From JAUMBM01 sp964441755 (lineage in GTDB: Bacteria > Bacteroidota > Bacteroidia > Chitinophagales > Saprospiraceae), in assembly GCA_964441755.1 (NCBI GenBank), contig CAYTVG010000016.1, positions 24,504 through 88,503 on the forward strand: DNA of 64,000 bases. The letters are read 5' to 3'. This document shows positions 16,525 through 25,119 of the stretch, piece after piece (the first letter of the stretch is position 1; the number at the start of each line of letters is the position of its first letter). The notes under the pieces are model-generated. The model was not told the origin of the DNA and did no database searches. It was given only the letters and a program-made list of their open reading frames with translations. The position numbers and the translations under genes were made by a program.

Positions 16525-19449
16525 TTACTTATTCAGGTAATTATCTCTGAAAAAAGTCTCATAGCCATCCAGCTGACGTGCCTTTAGTACCTCCCGGTAA
16601 TTGGACTGAGAGATGGCATACACCTTATGCGGGAAAGCAGAAACATCGACAAAACTGCTGCTGTTTTTGCTGATTCCATTGTAATACACCATAGCATCCG
16701 CCTGATTTTCGAAGCGGCGCAGCACCAATACAGGAATATTATTATTCTGCCCGAGGTATACATTGGAGATGCGGAGTCTTGCCAGATCGTGGAAAGTGCG
16801 GTTATAATCAGACACTTTATTTTTGGCGGTATTGATATCCACATCAGCACTTTCAAAGATAATCAGGATATAGTGAAGATCCTGCTGATTGACCGTAAAA
16901 GCCCCGGCTGTTTCCGGCTCGCTCTGGCCGGGCAGGCTGGGGCCAGCCGTGGCCCCCAGCAGTCGGAGTATTTCGCGTGCGCGGGTCTGCTCTGTTGATT
17001 CGGGATACGTGGCGATAAGTTTATTGAGTTCTTCCACATACGCCTCTTTACCATTGGTATTGCCGAGGCACATAGCGATCAGCAGTGCATATTTGGGTTT
17101 GAGTGGATTTTGGCCCAAAAGAGCTTGGCTGTTGGTGCGGGCCATAGCCAGCGCTTCGGCAAATTTACCCTGCGTGAAAAGTGCATAGGCATCATCGTAA
17201 AGGCGCACCAGCTTTCTCTCTTCGTTGAGGAACTCGGTTGCGTAGTTGGGGTCTTTGAGGATACGTGCAAAATTAGAAGAAGGATACTTATTGATAATCT
17301 TGGCCTTCCACTCCTCTGCCCGTTGCGGCTGCTGCAGGTCGAGTGATCCCAGGTACAGATAGTACCAGGAATCCAGTTCGTGCAAATTAGCCGGAAATCT
17401 GCTGTCCAGCTGTTCGAGGATAGCCACTGATTTTTCATTATTTTCGAGTCGGTCGCGATACAAGCGTCCGAGTTCGAACATGGCCCGTTTAATTTCGAGC
17501 CGGGCCTTTTCCCTGTCTGCATCAGTTTTGGGTACGCCGGCGAGGATTTGATTAACTTCATCATCGCTCAGCAGGCTAGGCTTATCGGCAGCAGCAGTCT
17601 GGTCCTGAGCATTTTCCGACAAAGCACGCCCACTGCGTCGCCAGTCATCCTCCAATGGTCGGTTGTTCCAGGACCGGTTAAACTCCTTAATACCCCTGCT
17701 CAGGGCCCGTTCATCGTATGCAAAGAAAGTGCTGGGTTTGGCCAGTGCCGGGCGTGCTGCACCGGGTCCGGCCATGGCCATTTCTGGTCGTCCCCCGAGT
17801 GTTGACTTATTGCCGGGAGCGGAAGCTGCAGCCGCCTTAGCCTTAGCAGCTTCCTTCTCCTCCTCGAGCAGCCTGACAGCCAGGTCTGCCTGTTCCTTAG
17901 GAGAAAGCTCACTGATGCGCAGGAGGCTATCCTGCAGGCTAATTATTTCGAGTGCCTCTGCTATATCGGACAAGTTATCGCGCAACCGTTCGACAGACTT
18001 AAATCGCTCATCTGTTTCGGGCATAATCAGTAAGGTACTGTCCATGTAATTTTTAGCCGCCAGGTAATCCTCCGTTTCAAAGAATAAATTCGCCAGCTTG
18101 TAGTAAGCTTCTGCCTTTTGGGGAGAGTTGCCGGTGCTGGCAGCCAGACTCTTTCGCAGCAGCGCGATACCCTCGTCCCGATTATCCTGTTGGAAGGCTA
18201 TGTTGGCCATAGCATAGTACAGTTGATCGAGGAAAGGCTTATTTTTTTCATCTGCTGCCATTTTTTCAAGATTGCGCATAGCATCCTGGGCTGTGCCGCG
18301 CCCGCTCAGGTAGCTATTTTGCGCCATGTTGAGGCGCGCGCTGAAAGCCATTTCGTAGGACGGATGATTTTTTACGACCTCCTCAAAAGCGGCGTATGCC
18401 GCCTGGCTGTTGCCATTAAGCTGGTGCAACTGAGCGAGGATATAGGAAAAACGTGCACGCAGCAAGCGTTTATCAGAAAGTGCTACTGCATCGGTCAGGT
18501 AAGTAATGGCGAGATCGTATTTGCGTTCCTTGATTGCCAGATAAGCCTGAATAGCCGCAATTTCATCCCGAATATCTGCGAAGGTCGTCGGATTCTGGTA
18601 GAGATTGTTGAGCAGGCGGCGGGCACCGTCGTGATTATCACGCTCGACCAGTGTTTTAGCCAACCAGAGCGAACCCTCCTGATAGGCAGGGCGGTGCTTG
18701 AGGAAATAGGGATTATCCTTATTGCTGTCAGCCTGCGGATCAGGCGTAGCAGGAGGCGTATCGGGTTTGGCCGCCGCCGGCGCAGGCGTCTCTGCCGGGG
18801 CTGATGGCTTTCGCGCCGGCGCAGAACGACCGCTGGAAGCTGCCTTTCTTCTTTTTTTCACCTGCCGGTTGTACCTTTTGCGCTCGCGCGCCTTCTGCTT
18901 GGCAGTCATAGCCGAAGAAGAACGCCCCGCCTGGCTGCCCCCGCTACTGCCGCTGCGTGACGGTGGTTGATTTTTGGCAGACTTACCCTTCTTATTTTTA
19001 GCAGCGGCACTACTTTTGGGATCCTCCTCCGGATACTCACTTAGCAGGAAGCGAAAAGTTTTTTCAGCACCCTCATAATCCCTTTTCAGGAACATAGCCT
19101 TACCGGCCAGCAGGTAGCAGTCATCAGCCCAGTGGCTGTAGGGATGCAGGTTGAGTACAATGGTCACTTTCTTGATCGCCGTATCCATGTTGCCTGCGAT
19201 GGCCAATGGATTGTCGGCCACCATGTAGGCGTACATGGGCAGGAGTTTACTGTAGTTGTCCTGATGTGACTCGTCCAGCGCAACAAACGCCTGTTGGACG
19301 AGTTCTTCAGCATTGAAGTAACCGTTGTAGTGCGCCGTTGTATTATGCCAGGCTTTGCCCAGACCAGACAGTTCGCCTTTGCGCTTCTGCGTTGTACAGG
19401 AAGCCAGCACGAGCACAGCCACCAGCGATATCCACAACAGTTTCTTCAT
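16525..19449 (-). CDS. porW: PorW/SprE-like TPR lipoprotein of type IX secretion and gliding
   Basis: Large lipoprotein of 974 residues. I start it at the ATG at 19449 (MKKLLWISL), which gives a clean lipobox (VLASC, Cys18); longer in-frame starts hide the signal peptide. The segment just after (WHNTTAHYNGYFNAEE) is the hallmark of SprE/PorW, a TPR protein required for type IX secretion and gliding. TPR-like helical pairs fill most of the protein. A C-terminal domain (about the last 110 residues, RISNVYLGQ...VLRRFEN) is typical of the family. Unusual is a Lys/Arg/Ser/Pro/Ala-rich insertion at about residues 140-245. It is encoded alone, opposite to the M23 peptidase gene. Confidence 0.85.
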   Translation of the reverse strand: MKKLLWISLVAVLVLASCTTQKRKGELSGLGKAWHNTTAHYNGYFNAEELVQQAFVALDESHQDNYSKLLPMYAYMVADNPLAIAGNMDTAIKKVTIVLNLHPYSHWADDCYLLAGKAMFLKRDYEGAEKTFRFLLSEYPEEDPKSSAAAKNKKGKSAKNQPPSRSGSSGGSQAGRSSSAMTAKQKARERKRYNRQVKKRRKAASSGRSAPARKPSAPAETPAPAAAKPDTPPATPDPQADSNKDNPYFLKHRPAYQEGSLWLAKTLVERDNHDGARRLLNNLYQNPTTFADIRDEIAAIQAYLAIKERKYDLAITYLTDAVALSDKRLLRARFSYILAQLHQLNGNSQAAYAAFEEVVKNHPSYEMAFSARLNMAQNSYLSGRGTAQDAMRNLEKMAADEKNKPFLDQLYYAMANIAFQQDNRDEGIALLRKSLAASTGNSPQKAEAYYKLANLFFETEDYLAAKNYMDSTLLIMPETDERFKSVERLRDNLSDIAEALEIISLQDSLLRISELSPKEQADLAVRLLEEEKEAAKAKAAAASAPGNKSTLGGRPEMAMAGPGAARPALAKPSTFFAYDERALSRGIKEFNRSWNNRPLEDDWRRSGRALSENAQDQTAAADKPSLLSDDEVNQILAGVPKTDADREKARLEIKRAMFELGRLYRDRLENNEKSVAILEQLDSRFPANLHELDSWYYLYLGSLDLQQPQRAEEWKAKIINKYPSSNFARILKDPNYATEFLNEERKLVRLYDDAYALFTQGKFAEALAMARTNSQALLGQNPLKPKYALLIAMCLGNTNGKEAYVEELNKLIATYPESTEQTRAREILRLLGATAGPSLPGQSEPETAGAFTVNQQDLHYILIIFESADVDINTAKNKVSDYNRTFHDLARLRISNVYLGQNNNIPVLVLRRFENQADAMVYYNGISKNSSSFVDVSAFPHKVYAISQSNYREVLKARQLDGYETFFRDNYLNK

Positions 19450-19974
19450 CATTATCAAGTTGCTCATCATTTTCGTACAAATCCGAACGGTAGTAACCAA
19501 TTTCTTCTAGTGTCGGAAAGCCCGGAACAAATGGCAAGTGATGCAGATATCCAATCTTTGGACTCACAACTACACCCCTTATCCATCGATAAATGCATAT
19601 CTTTGCGTCCGTTGTCCGTTGCAGCACACAAAAGTACCTTATTTTATCGACTATCTAAACTGAAGCCTGCATCATTTGCGTTTATAGCTATTGAGCATTA
19701 ACATTTAGCGTGTAGCCGGAATTTTATATCGGGGACAAAGACGAGGTGCTTTTTCACGTGTTTTTGTTTTTTCAGGAGCATAGCCGGTGCTACCTGCCTG
19801 AAAAAAAAGTGACGAAACCAGGGAGGGGGAACCCTTTTGGGGTTGCGTAAAAATATACCCAATATGCGCTTAACACGGATACTACCCCGGGTGTTATTTC
19901 TTGGCGTTAGCCCGGCAAACAGCGACAAAAACCAAAGGAGGCGTTGCCGCCTTCAACCATAAAAGCCGTTGCAG
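19450..19974. other. Divergent intergenic region
   Basis: 525 bases between porW and the M23 peptidase gene. A TATCTTTG box (19598-19605, + strand) has no clear upstream element and lies 370 bases before the M23 start. A long stem (19767-19776 with 19797-19806) has T on its left and A on its right side, so it is not a terminator in either direction. Short open frames here show no support. Confidence 0.35.
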
Positions 19975-20880
19975 ATGTCAGCATTCACGGAGACCATAGC
20001 CAGTCGATGGCAACAATTCCGCAGCAGGTTGAAAGATACCTATCGGCTGGTCATTATGAACGATGACACGTTTGAAGAGGTTGGTTCTTACCAGCTCAGC
20101 CTGCTGAACGTATATGTAGCACTCAGCAGCATCATCGTGATGGTAGCCCTGCTGGTTGTCATGCTCATCGCCTTCACACCCCTGAAAAAGTATATTCCGG
20201 GCTATGGAGATACGCTTACCCAGGAAGAATATATTGATTTGTACAAGCAGGTAGACAAGCTGGAGCAGGAGATGGAGGCGCACCGCCTGTACGCTGACAA
20301 CATGCGGCGCATTCTGAACGGGGAATCGGAGACTGCCAAGGATGTGGAAAAAAAGACACCTCCGCCGATTGTAGATACAACTGCCAAAACTCCTGCCCTG
20401 TCGGATGAGGAGATTCAGATACGCAGGGAGGTGCAAATTGGCAACGTCAACCGCTCGGCACGTGCGCAATATGACAGGCCCAAGGCTGGCAGCCGTGACA
20501 TTCCGCTGGAGCAGCTTTTTTTTATTGCTCCGGTGACTGGTGAAATCAGCGCCAGCTTTAACGCTGACATTCAGCACTATGGTATAGACATTATCGCTCC
20601 TAAAGGTGCCGCTATCAAGGCAGTACTCGACGGCTATGTCTTCATGGCTGATTTTACCATAGAAACAGGTAACACCATCGGCATTCAGCACGATAACAAC
20701 ATTGTCACTTTTTACAAACACAACAGCGAGCTGCTAAAAAAAGCAGGTAGCTTTGTAAAGGCGGGTGAAGCAGTAGCAATTATCGGCAATACGGGTAAGC
20801 TCTCCACAGGTCCGCATCTGCATTTTGAGATGTGGCACAAGGGCAGGCCTGTCGACCCTGCCGATTACATTAGCTGGTGA
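19975..20880 (+). CDS. M23 family metallopeptidase (membrane-anchored LytM domain)
   Basis: Single-pass membrane protein of 301 residues with a LytM endopeptidase domain facing the periplasm. The ATG at 19975 is preferred over a TTG two codons upstream. A cytoplasmic part of about 48 residues precedes one membrane helix (about 49-69), then a coiled stretch (about 85-130) and the M23 domain from about 180. Zinc ligands: His and Asp of HYGID, and the HLH of GPHLHFEMW; the KHN segment supplies the other active-site His. It cleaves cell-wall cross-links or regulates amidases. The divergent neighbour is porW. Confidence 0.88.
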   Translation: MSAFTETIASRWQQFRSRLKDTYRLVIMNDDTFEEVGSYQLSLLNVYVALSSIIVMVALLVVMLIAFTPLKKYIPGYGDTLTQEEYIDLYKQVDKLEQEMEAHRLYADNMRRILNGESETAKDVEKKTPPPIVDTTAKTPALSDEEIQIRREVQIGNVNRSARAQYDRPKAGSRDIPLEQLFFIAPVTGEISASFNADIQHYGIDIIAPKGAAIKAVLDGYVFMADFTIETGNTIGIQHDNNIVTFYKHNSELLKKAGSFVKAGEAVAIIGNTGKLSTGPHLHFEMWHKGRPVDPADYISW

Positions 20881-21100
20881 CCCCCACCCGGGAATCCTGA
20901 GACCAATCTGAGCGGCCATTTTCACTGCCAACACCTATAACTGCAGGTTGACCATTGGCTTGCAGCTGACCTACAAAATTGAATTTCAACCTACTACCCC
21001 TTCATACGAATTGTATACCCCGCCACCACAGATACGGCCAAATAGATACCATTATTGTACGAATTACACTAATTTTGTAGTATCTTAAATTATCAAGACC

Positions 21101-21532
21101 ATGTCTGAGCAAGCATTTCAGCTTAAGCCTACCTATAATGAGAAAGGCGAGTCTGTGAGCCCCGTTTTAGCAGAAGGTGTAAAAAATTTTCTGATAGATA
21201 TTGACGGCACGATATGTGATGACGTACCCAACGAAGAACCGGAGCGTATGGGCACGGTGCTCCCCTACCCCGACGCGCTGAGGATTATCAATAAATGGCA
21301 CGAAGAGGGTCACATCATCACCTTTTTCACCTCGCGTACGGAGGCACACCGTGAAATTACGGAAGAGTGGTTACAGCGTCATCAGTTCAAATACCACGCG
21401 TTGTTGACCAATAAACCCCGGGGAGGTAACTACCATTGGATTGACAACCATATTGTCAAGGCCACCCGTTTCAAAGGCAAATTCACTGATCTTGTGGTGC
21501 AAACTCATGAGATTGAGGTTTTTAAACCCTAA
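21101..21532 (+). CDS. Small HAD-superfamily phosphatase-like protein
   Basis: Cytosolic protein of 143 residues with HAD motif I as FLIDIDGTICDD (Asp33 nucleophile, Asp35), motif II Thr in FFTSRTEAHRE, and later a Lys and WIDNH standing for motifs III/IV. It lacks a large cap domain. Close relatives in Bacteroidota are often annotated as phosphoheptose isomerase, which the HAD motifs do not support. Substrate unknown. It is a single gene ended by a double hairpin. Confidence 0.8.
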   Translation: MSEQAFQLKPTYNEKGESVSPVLAEGVKNFLIDIDGTICDDVPNEEPERMGTVLPYPDALRIINKWHEEGHIITFFTSRTEAHREITEEWLQRHQFKYHALLTNKPRGGNYHWIDNHIVKATRFKGKFTDLVVQTHEIEVFKP

Positions 21533-21555
21533 GCGATCGTCATTTACGATTGTTA

Positions 21556-21637
21556 TGCCATTCGATTGGGGCGGCTGTGGCCGCCCAATCGAATGGCAGG
21601 CGAATATCCTTTTTGGTTTTTTAAAAAATCAAAAAGG
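21556..21637. terminator. Double hairpin between convergent genes
   Basis: First stem 21556-21575/21580-21598 (loop TGTG) with one bulged G; second stem 21608-21622/21623-21637, a T-run/A-run dyad that can act as terminator in both directions. It ends one base before the SCO1 stop codon. Confidence 0.7.
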
Positions 21638-21638
21638 C

Positions 21639-22286
21639 TTACTGCTGCCCCTTGGCATCCATTTCCGCCAGGAGGCGGTCAATGTCGCCCATAAGTCTGT
21701 CTACTTCTTCTTTGCTGGTACCATCGGCATAGGCCCGGAGGTGACCATTGCCATCGATTAACAACACATAGCCACTGTGATCGAATCCACCCGGTGCATC
21801 GGGATTTTCGAGAGCAGTGCTAATGTAGTCGTAAGCTATGTCGTAAATCTCTTTGCGCTTACCGGTAACCAGCCGCCATCGGTGGCTGCCGTCATCGATG
21901 CCCAGCCCCTGTGCGTAAGCTTTGAGGCGCCCGACGGTATCCCTTTTGACATCGATGGAATGAGACAAGAAGAGCAATCTGTCCTCATCTTTATAGGCCT
22001 CATACATGCGGAGCATATTTTTTTTGACCTTGGGGCAGATGGTCGGGCAAGAGGTAAAGAAAAAGTCGGCTACATACGCCTTGCCCGCAAAGGTAGCATT
22101 GGTCACCAGCTGGCTATCCTGATCGACAAATGCAAAATCGCGGATGCGATGATAGATAGTATCCCCTGTCTGAGGATCCGTAGTATGCATACCGTAGTGC
22201 GGCAGGGGCTGTTCAGCAGCCGGAGAGCAAGCAAATAGAAAGACGAGCAGCGCTGGCAGCACCGTCCACGGCAAATATGAGCTCAT
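21639..22286 (-). CDS. SCO1/SenC-like copper-binding lipoprotein
   Basis: Thioredoxin-fold lipoprotein of 215 residues. Lipobox LFACS gives Cys20. The copper site is complete: Cys80 and Cys84 in TSCPTIC and His170 in FDHSGY. SCO proteins deliver copper to the CuA centre of cytochrome oxidase or act as thiol oxidoreductases in the periplasm. A lipoprotein gene lies 203 bases upstream on the same strand but is probably separate. No oxidase gene is in this window. Confidence 0.9.
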   Translation of the reverse strand: MSSYLPWTVLPALLVFLFACSPAAEQPLPHYGMHTTDPQTGDTIYHRIRDFAFVDQDSQLVTNATFAGKAYVADFFFTSCPTICPKVKKNMLRMYEAYKDEDRLLFLSHSIDVKRDTVGRLKAYAQGLGIDDGSHRWRLVTGKRKEIYDIAYDYISTALENPDAPGGFDHSGYVLLIDGNGHLRAYADGTSKEEVDRLMGDIDRLLAEMDAKGQQ

Positions 22287-22489
22287 TTCAATAATTTAAG
22301 GTCATTCAGAAGCGCATGTTCAGGCATTTTCTACCTCGGCAGAAATGCGGTATTTTCTCGCGGATTATTAGCTGATGCTACCCGACTAAAAGAAGGCAAA
22401 AATTGCGGCAATGAGCCGATTGTGGCTCTGTTAGAAAAACCCCGGGCACGCGCTCAATTGTAAAACATTTATTGTCCCTGTTCCAAGGG

Positions 22490-22939
22490 TTACTCCTGTT
22501 CTGCAGGCGTCATTTTGGACAGCAGTCCGAGTTGTTGCCGGGCTGCGGAGATACTGCTTTCCATAGCATTCTCGACGATGCGAATTTTTTTATCCTCTTC
22601 CACCAGATAAGCCATAATAGCCTGCTGGTCCATCTCTGCCTGTAGCTGCTCGAGCGGTTTGATTTCCTGCATCCAGGTCATCATCCCTTCATCAGCCTTG
22701 CGCAGGTTGTCCACAGCAGACAGTATCTGATTTTTCAGGGTGTCATTGAGGGTAGTGTCCTCGGTAAAAGCCAGCAGCTGCTCTTCGAGTTCGTGCATTT
22801 CCCCCATACGAGGCATCACGCGATCGTGGGCCTCCATCATGCCTGCATAGGCATCTTGTTGCCTGGCCATTTCATCCTTTGAAAACTTCCCGCAGGCAGT
22901 AAGTGACAGCCCAAGCAGTAATACGAGTATCTTTTGCAT
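22490..22939 (-). CDS. Small helical lipoprotein, unknown function
   Basis: Lipoprotein of 149 residues: signal peptide with lipobox LSLTACG (Cys16), then an almost wholly helical, Met/Glu/Gln-rich sequence with two predicted coiled coils. Proteins of this build are widespread in Bacteroidota and were sometimes called viral A-type inclusion proteins, a name without functional meaning. A -7-like box far upstream (23166-23173) suggests a long leader. Confidence 0.7.
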   Translation of the reverse strand: MQKILVLLLGLSLTACGKFSKDEMARQQDAYAGMMEAHDRVMPRMGEMHELEEQLLAFTEDTTLNDTLKNQILSAVDNLRKADEGMMTWMQEIKPLEQLQAEMDQQAIMAYLVEEDKKIRIVENAMESSISAARQQLGLLSKMTPAEQE

Positions 22940-23309
22940 AGATTAAGAGATTTTACACAGACAGATGCACTGACTATATGCTGCTGCAGGGATTGCTTAG
23001 AGCCTGTCGGGGACCTGTTAGCAGCCCGCAAGTGGTTTTTGTCCGCAGGTTTTCACCTTTTGTTCAGTCACGCAGCACCTTGAAAACCCACAATAGCTGA
23101 CTTTATCCCTGTCAGAGAATATCGGACACAGTGCGGGAACAGCTCCCCCCTGCACAAGTTGCGTACAAATATAAGGCAAGTCGCCGCTTATGTGCATGAC
23201 AAACGTCACAATACCGCGCAGCCCACATTAACGAAGGATTAACAACGAATATGCATTGCTAACTCAACAACTGAGCGCGACATATCGTTTGAAATAAAAA
23301 ACAACCGAT
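22940..23309. other. Divergent intergenic region with possible structured leader
   Basis: 370 bases between the divergent small lipoprotein and LolA genes. On the minus strand TATATTTG (23166-23173) could start a leader of about 220 bases before the lipoprotein ATG. That leader contains two stems: 23131-23137/23148-23155 (one bulge) and 23097-23101/23111-23115. No gene is supported here. Confidence 0.35.
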
Positions 23310-23999
23310 ATGCGACAGACGATTGCGAGTCTATTCTTTTTGCTGGTGATTGCGCTTACAGACGGCATGGGGCAGACGGCCCGTCAATACACCAGCAGTT
23401 CGGATTCCGACCCTGCGGCCAAAGCAGCAGTTGATGCGCTTCGTCGCAAATACCAGTCATACAATCAATTGGAAGCTAGTTTTACGCTGGACATTGAGCT
23501 GCCTGAGCAGGCCAAGGAGACCCAGCGGGGCGTTATTGCCAGATTAGGCAATAAGTATCGCATGCAGTTGGCGGGACAAGAGATCATCAGTGACGGGCAG
23601 GCGCTGTACCTGATTCTGCACGGCAACAAGGAAGTACAGATCAATGATCTACCGGAGCCGGGTGAAGATGAGAACATACTTTCTCCGGAGGCTTTATTCA
23701 CCTTTTATGATCAGGGGCGCTTTGCTTTTATCCTTATAGAAGAGCGTACAGAAGGGGGCAAGCTGGTGCAACAGATTGACTGTAAGCCTCTGGACAGGGA
23801 TGCAGAATACAGTAAGATAACGCTTATTCTCACCAAGCAGACGCGGGAGATCGTACGCATCAAAGCCTTTGGAAAAGACGGCAGCCGTTATACGTTCAAT
23901 CTGCTGGGCCTGAACGCCAATAAGACCTTTGCGGCCAATCATTTTAGCTTTGAGCGGGCCCGTTACCCGGGTTATCATGTAGAAGATTTGCGGGAGTAG
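23310..23999 (+). CDS. LolA-family outer-membrane lipoprotein carrier
   Basis: Periplasmic protein of 229 residues with a signal peptide (cleavage near GMGQ, residue 22) and the LolA fold: an early helix (AKAAVDALRRKYQSYNQLEASF) followed by beta strands, with the family pattern of a strand carrying YRMQLAGQEIISDGQALYLI. LolA carries lipoproteins from the inner to the outer membrane, which suits a genome rich in lipoproteins. The carrier role is inferred from the fold. A very long hairpin follows the stop codon. Confidence 0.82.
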   Translation: MRQTIASLFFLLVIALTDGMGQTARQYTSSSDSDPAAKAAVDALRRKYQSYNQLEASFTLDIELPEQAKETQRGVIARLGNKYRMQLAGQEIISDGQALYLILHGNKEVQINDLPEPGEDENILSPEALFTFYDQGRFAFILIEERTEGGKLVQQIDCKPLDRDAEYSKITLILTKQTREIVRIKAFGKDGSRYTFNLLGLNANKTFAANHFSFERARYPGYHVEDLRE

Positions 24000-24002
24000 A
24001 AG

Positions 24003-24072
24003 ACACAGTTTGCGAAACTGTGTATGCATGGGCCTGTATTGGGGGCGAATGCCCCCAATACAGGCCCATGCA
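24003..24072. terminator. Two hairpins, the second a 22-bp perfect stem
   Basis: Stem one: 24003-24011/24015-24023 (9 bp, loop GCG). Stem two: 24025-24046/24051-24072 (22 bp perfect, loop GAAT), ending 3 bases before the stop of the convergent regulator gene. No T tract follows. Confidence 0.7.
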
Positions 24073-24075
24073 CAT

Positions 24076-25119
24076 TTAGCCGGGGATGTTAGCCAATTTT
24101 TTAGCGTCAATGATGCGGATGGATCCATCCGTGACTTCGATATACCCACTTTGACGGAAATCTGTAAGTGTTCGAATTACACTTTCCTTAGCAGTACCGA
24201 CCATTTTAGCCAGATCTTCCCGCAGGAAGTCGAAAGTATCTGTTCCCTCTTTTTCCCTGATAAGCAGGAGAGTGTCAGCTACTCGTTTGCGTATTGAATC
24301 ATAGGCGAGCTGCATAAGTTGCTCCTCTTTGACAGCGACATTATTGGCCAGCATTTTTATGAAATGGCTGGCGACATCCCGGTTGGCGTGTAAGAGGCGA
24401 AAAAAATCTTCACGAGGCACGAGCCGCAGTTCGCTATCTTCCATGCTGGCTGCAGAAAAATGGTAAGGCTGATCCTGCAGCAAGCTGGTGTAGCCGATAA
24501 AATCTCCTCCCTGACAATAATTGATGATATATTCCTTGCCGTACTCATTGGTTTTGTAGAGTTTGACCTTACCACTTTCTACGAAATAGAGATAGCGGGG
24601 ATAATCTCCTTCATTAAAGATCTGCTCTTTGCGGGCATAGTCGCGGCGACGCTGGTCAGCAGAAAGCTTTCGCAGCTCAGCATGACCACGTGCCTCATCG
24701 ATAAAAGCCGTGAGGCCCGAGGCAGTTCGATCAAACTGACGGCGCAAGCGTTCACTTTTATCCAATCTGTGTTGAATCACCTGTAGTAATTCATCCTTAT
24801 AGATAGGTTTCGTGAGATAATCATCTGCCCCGAGATTCATCCCCCTCCGAAGATCTTCGCGCTCTGTTTTCGCAGTGAGAAAAATAAAAGGCACCCCTGC
24901 GGTAGCGCTTTTCTTGCTGAGAATCTGGAGCACCCCGAAACCGTCGAGTTCGGGCATCATCACATCACAAAGAATAAGGTCGGGCGGGCTGCTGAGTGCC
25001 TTTTCGACCCCTACTTTACCGTTGTCGGCCTGTTCGACAGCATAGCCTGACAACTCCAGGATTTCGCAGAGATTTTCCCTCACTTCGGGATTATCTTCAA
25101 TTAACAGTATCCTTTTCAT
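24076..25119 (-). CDS. Response regulator with Crp/Fnr-type output domain
   Basis: Cytosolic regulator of 347 residues. Receiver domain 1-120 with the acidic pocket Asp9, phospho-acceptor Asp52 in LCDVMMPELDG, and Lys104 in DDYLTKP. A linker (about 120-150) leads to a cyclic-nucleotide-binding-like beta roll (about 150-255) and a Crp-type winged HTH (about 270-335; DLAKMVGTAKESVIRTLTDFRQSGYI is the HTH). The cognate kinase gene overlaps its start by 4 bases (ATGA), so phosphorylation probably drives a Crp-like factor directly. The roll lacks the Cys cluster of FNR, so no iron-sulphur cluster is expected. Confidence 0.92.
   Translation of the reverse strand: MKRILLIEDNPEVRENLCEILELSGYAVEQADNGKVGVEKALSSPPDLILCDVMMPELDGFGVLQILSKKSATAGVPFIFLTAKTEREDLRRGMNLGADDYLTKPIYKDELLQVIQHRLDKSERLRRQFDRTASGLTAFIDEARGHAELRKLSADQRRRDYARKEQIFNEGDYPRYLYFVESGKVKLYKTNEYGKEYIINYCQGGDFIGYTSLLQDQPYHFSAASMEDSELRLVPREDFFRLLHANRDVASHFIKMLANNVAVKEEQLMQLAYDSIRKRVADTLLLIREKEGTDTFDFLREDLAKMVGTAKESVIRTLTDFRQSGYIEVTDGSIRIIDAKKLANIPG

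Noticed and set aside
19698..19928. 76-codon minus-strand frame before the M23 gene
   Set aside because: Basic composition without signal peptide or motif; crosses a long stem; no support.
21101..21532. Phosphoheptose isomerase
   Set aside because: The SIS fold is absent; DIDGT and later motifs are those of HAD phosphatases.
24076..25119. FNR-type iron-sulphur oxygen regulator
   Set aside because: No N-terminal or central cysteine cluster, and the receiver domain occupies the N-terminus.
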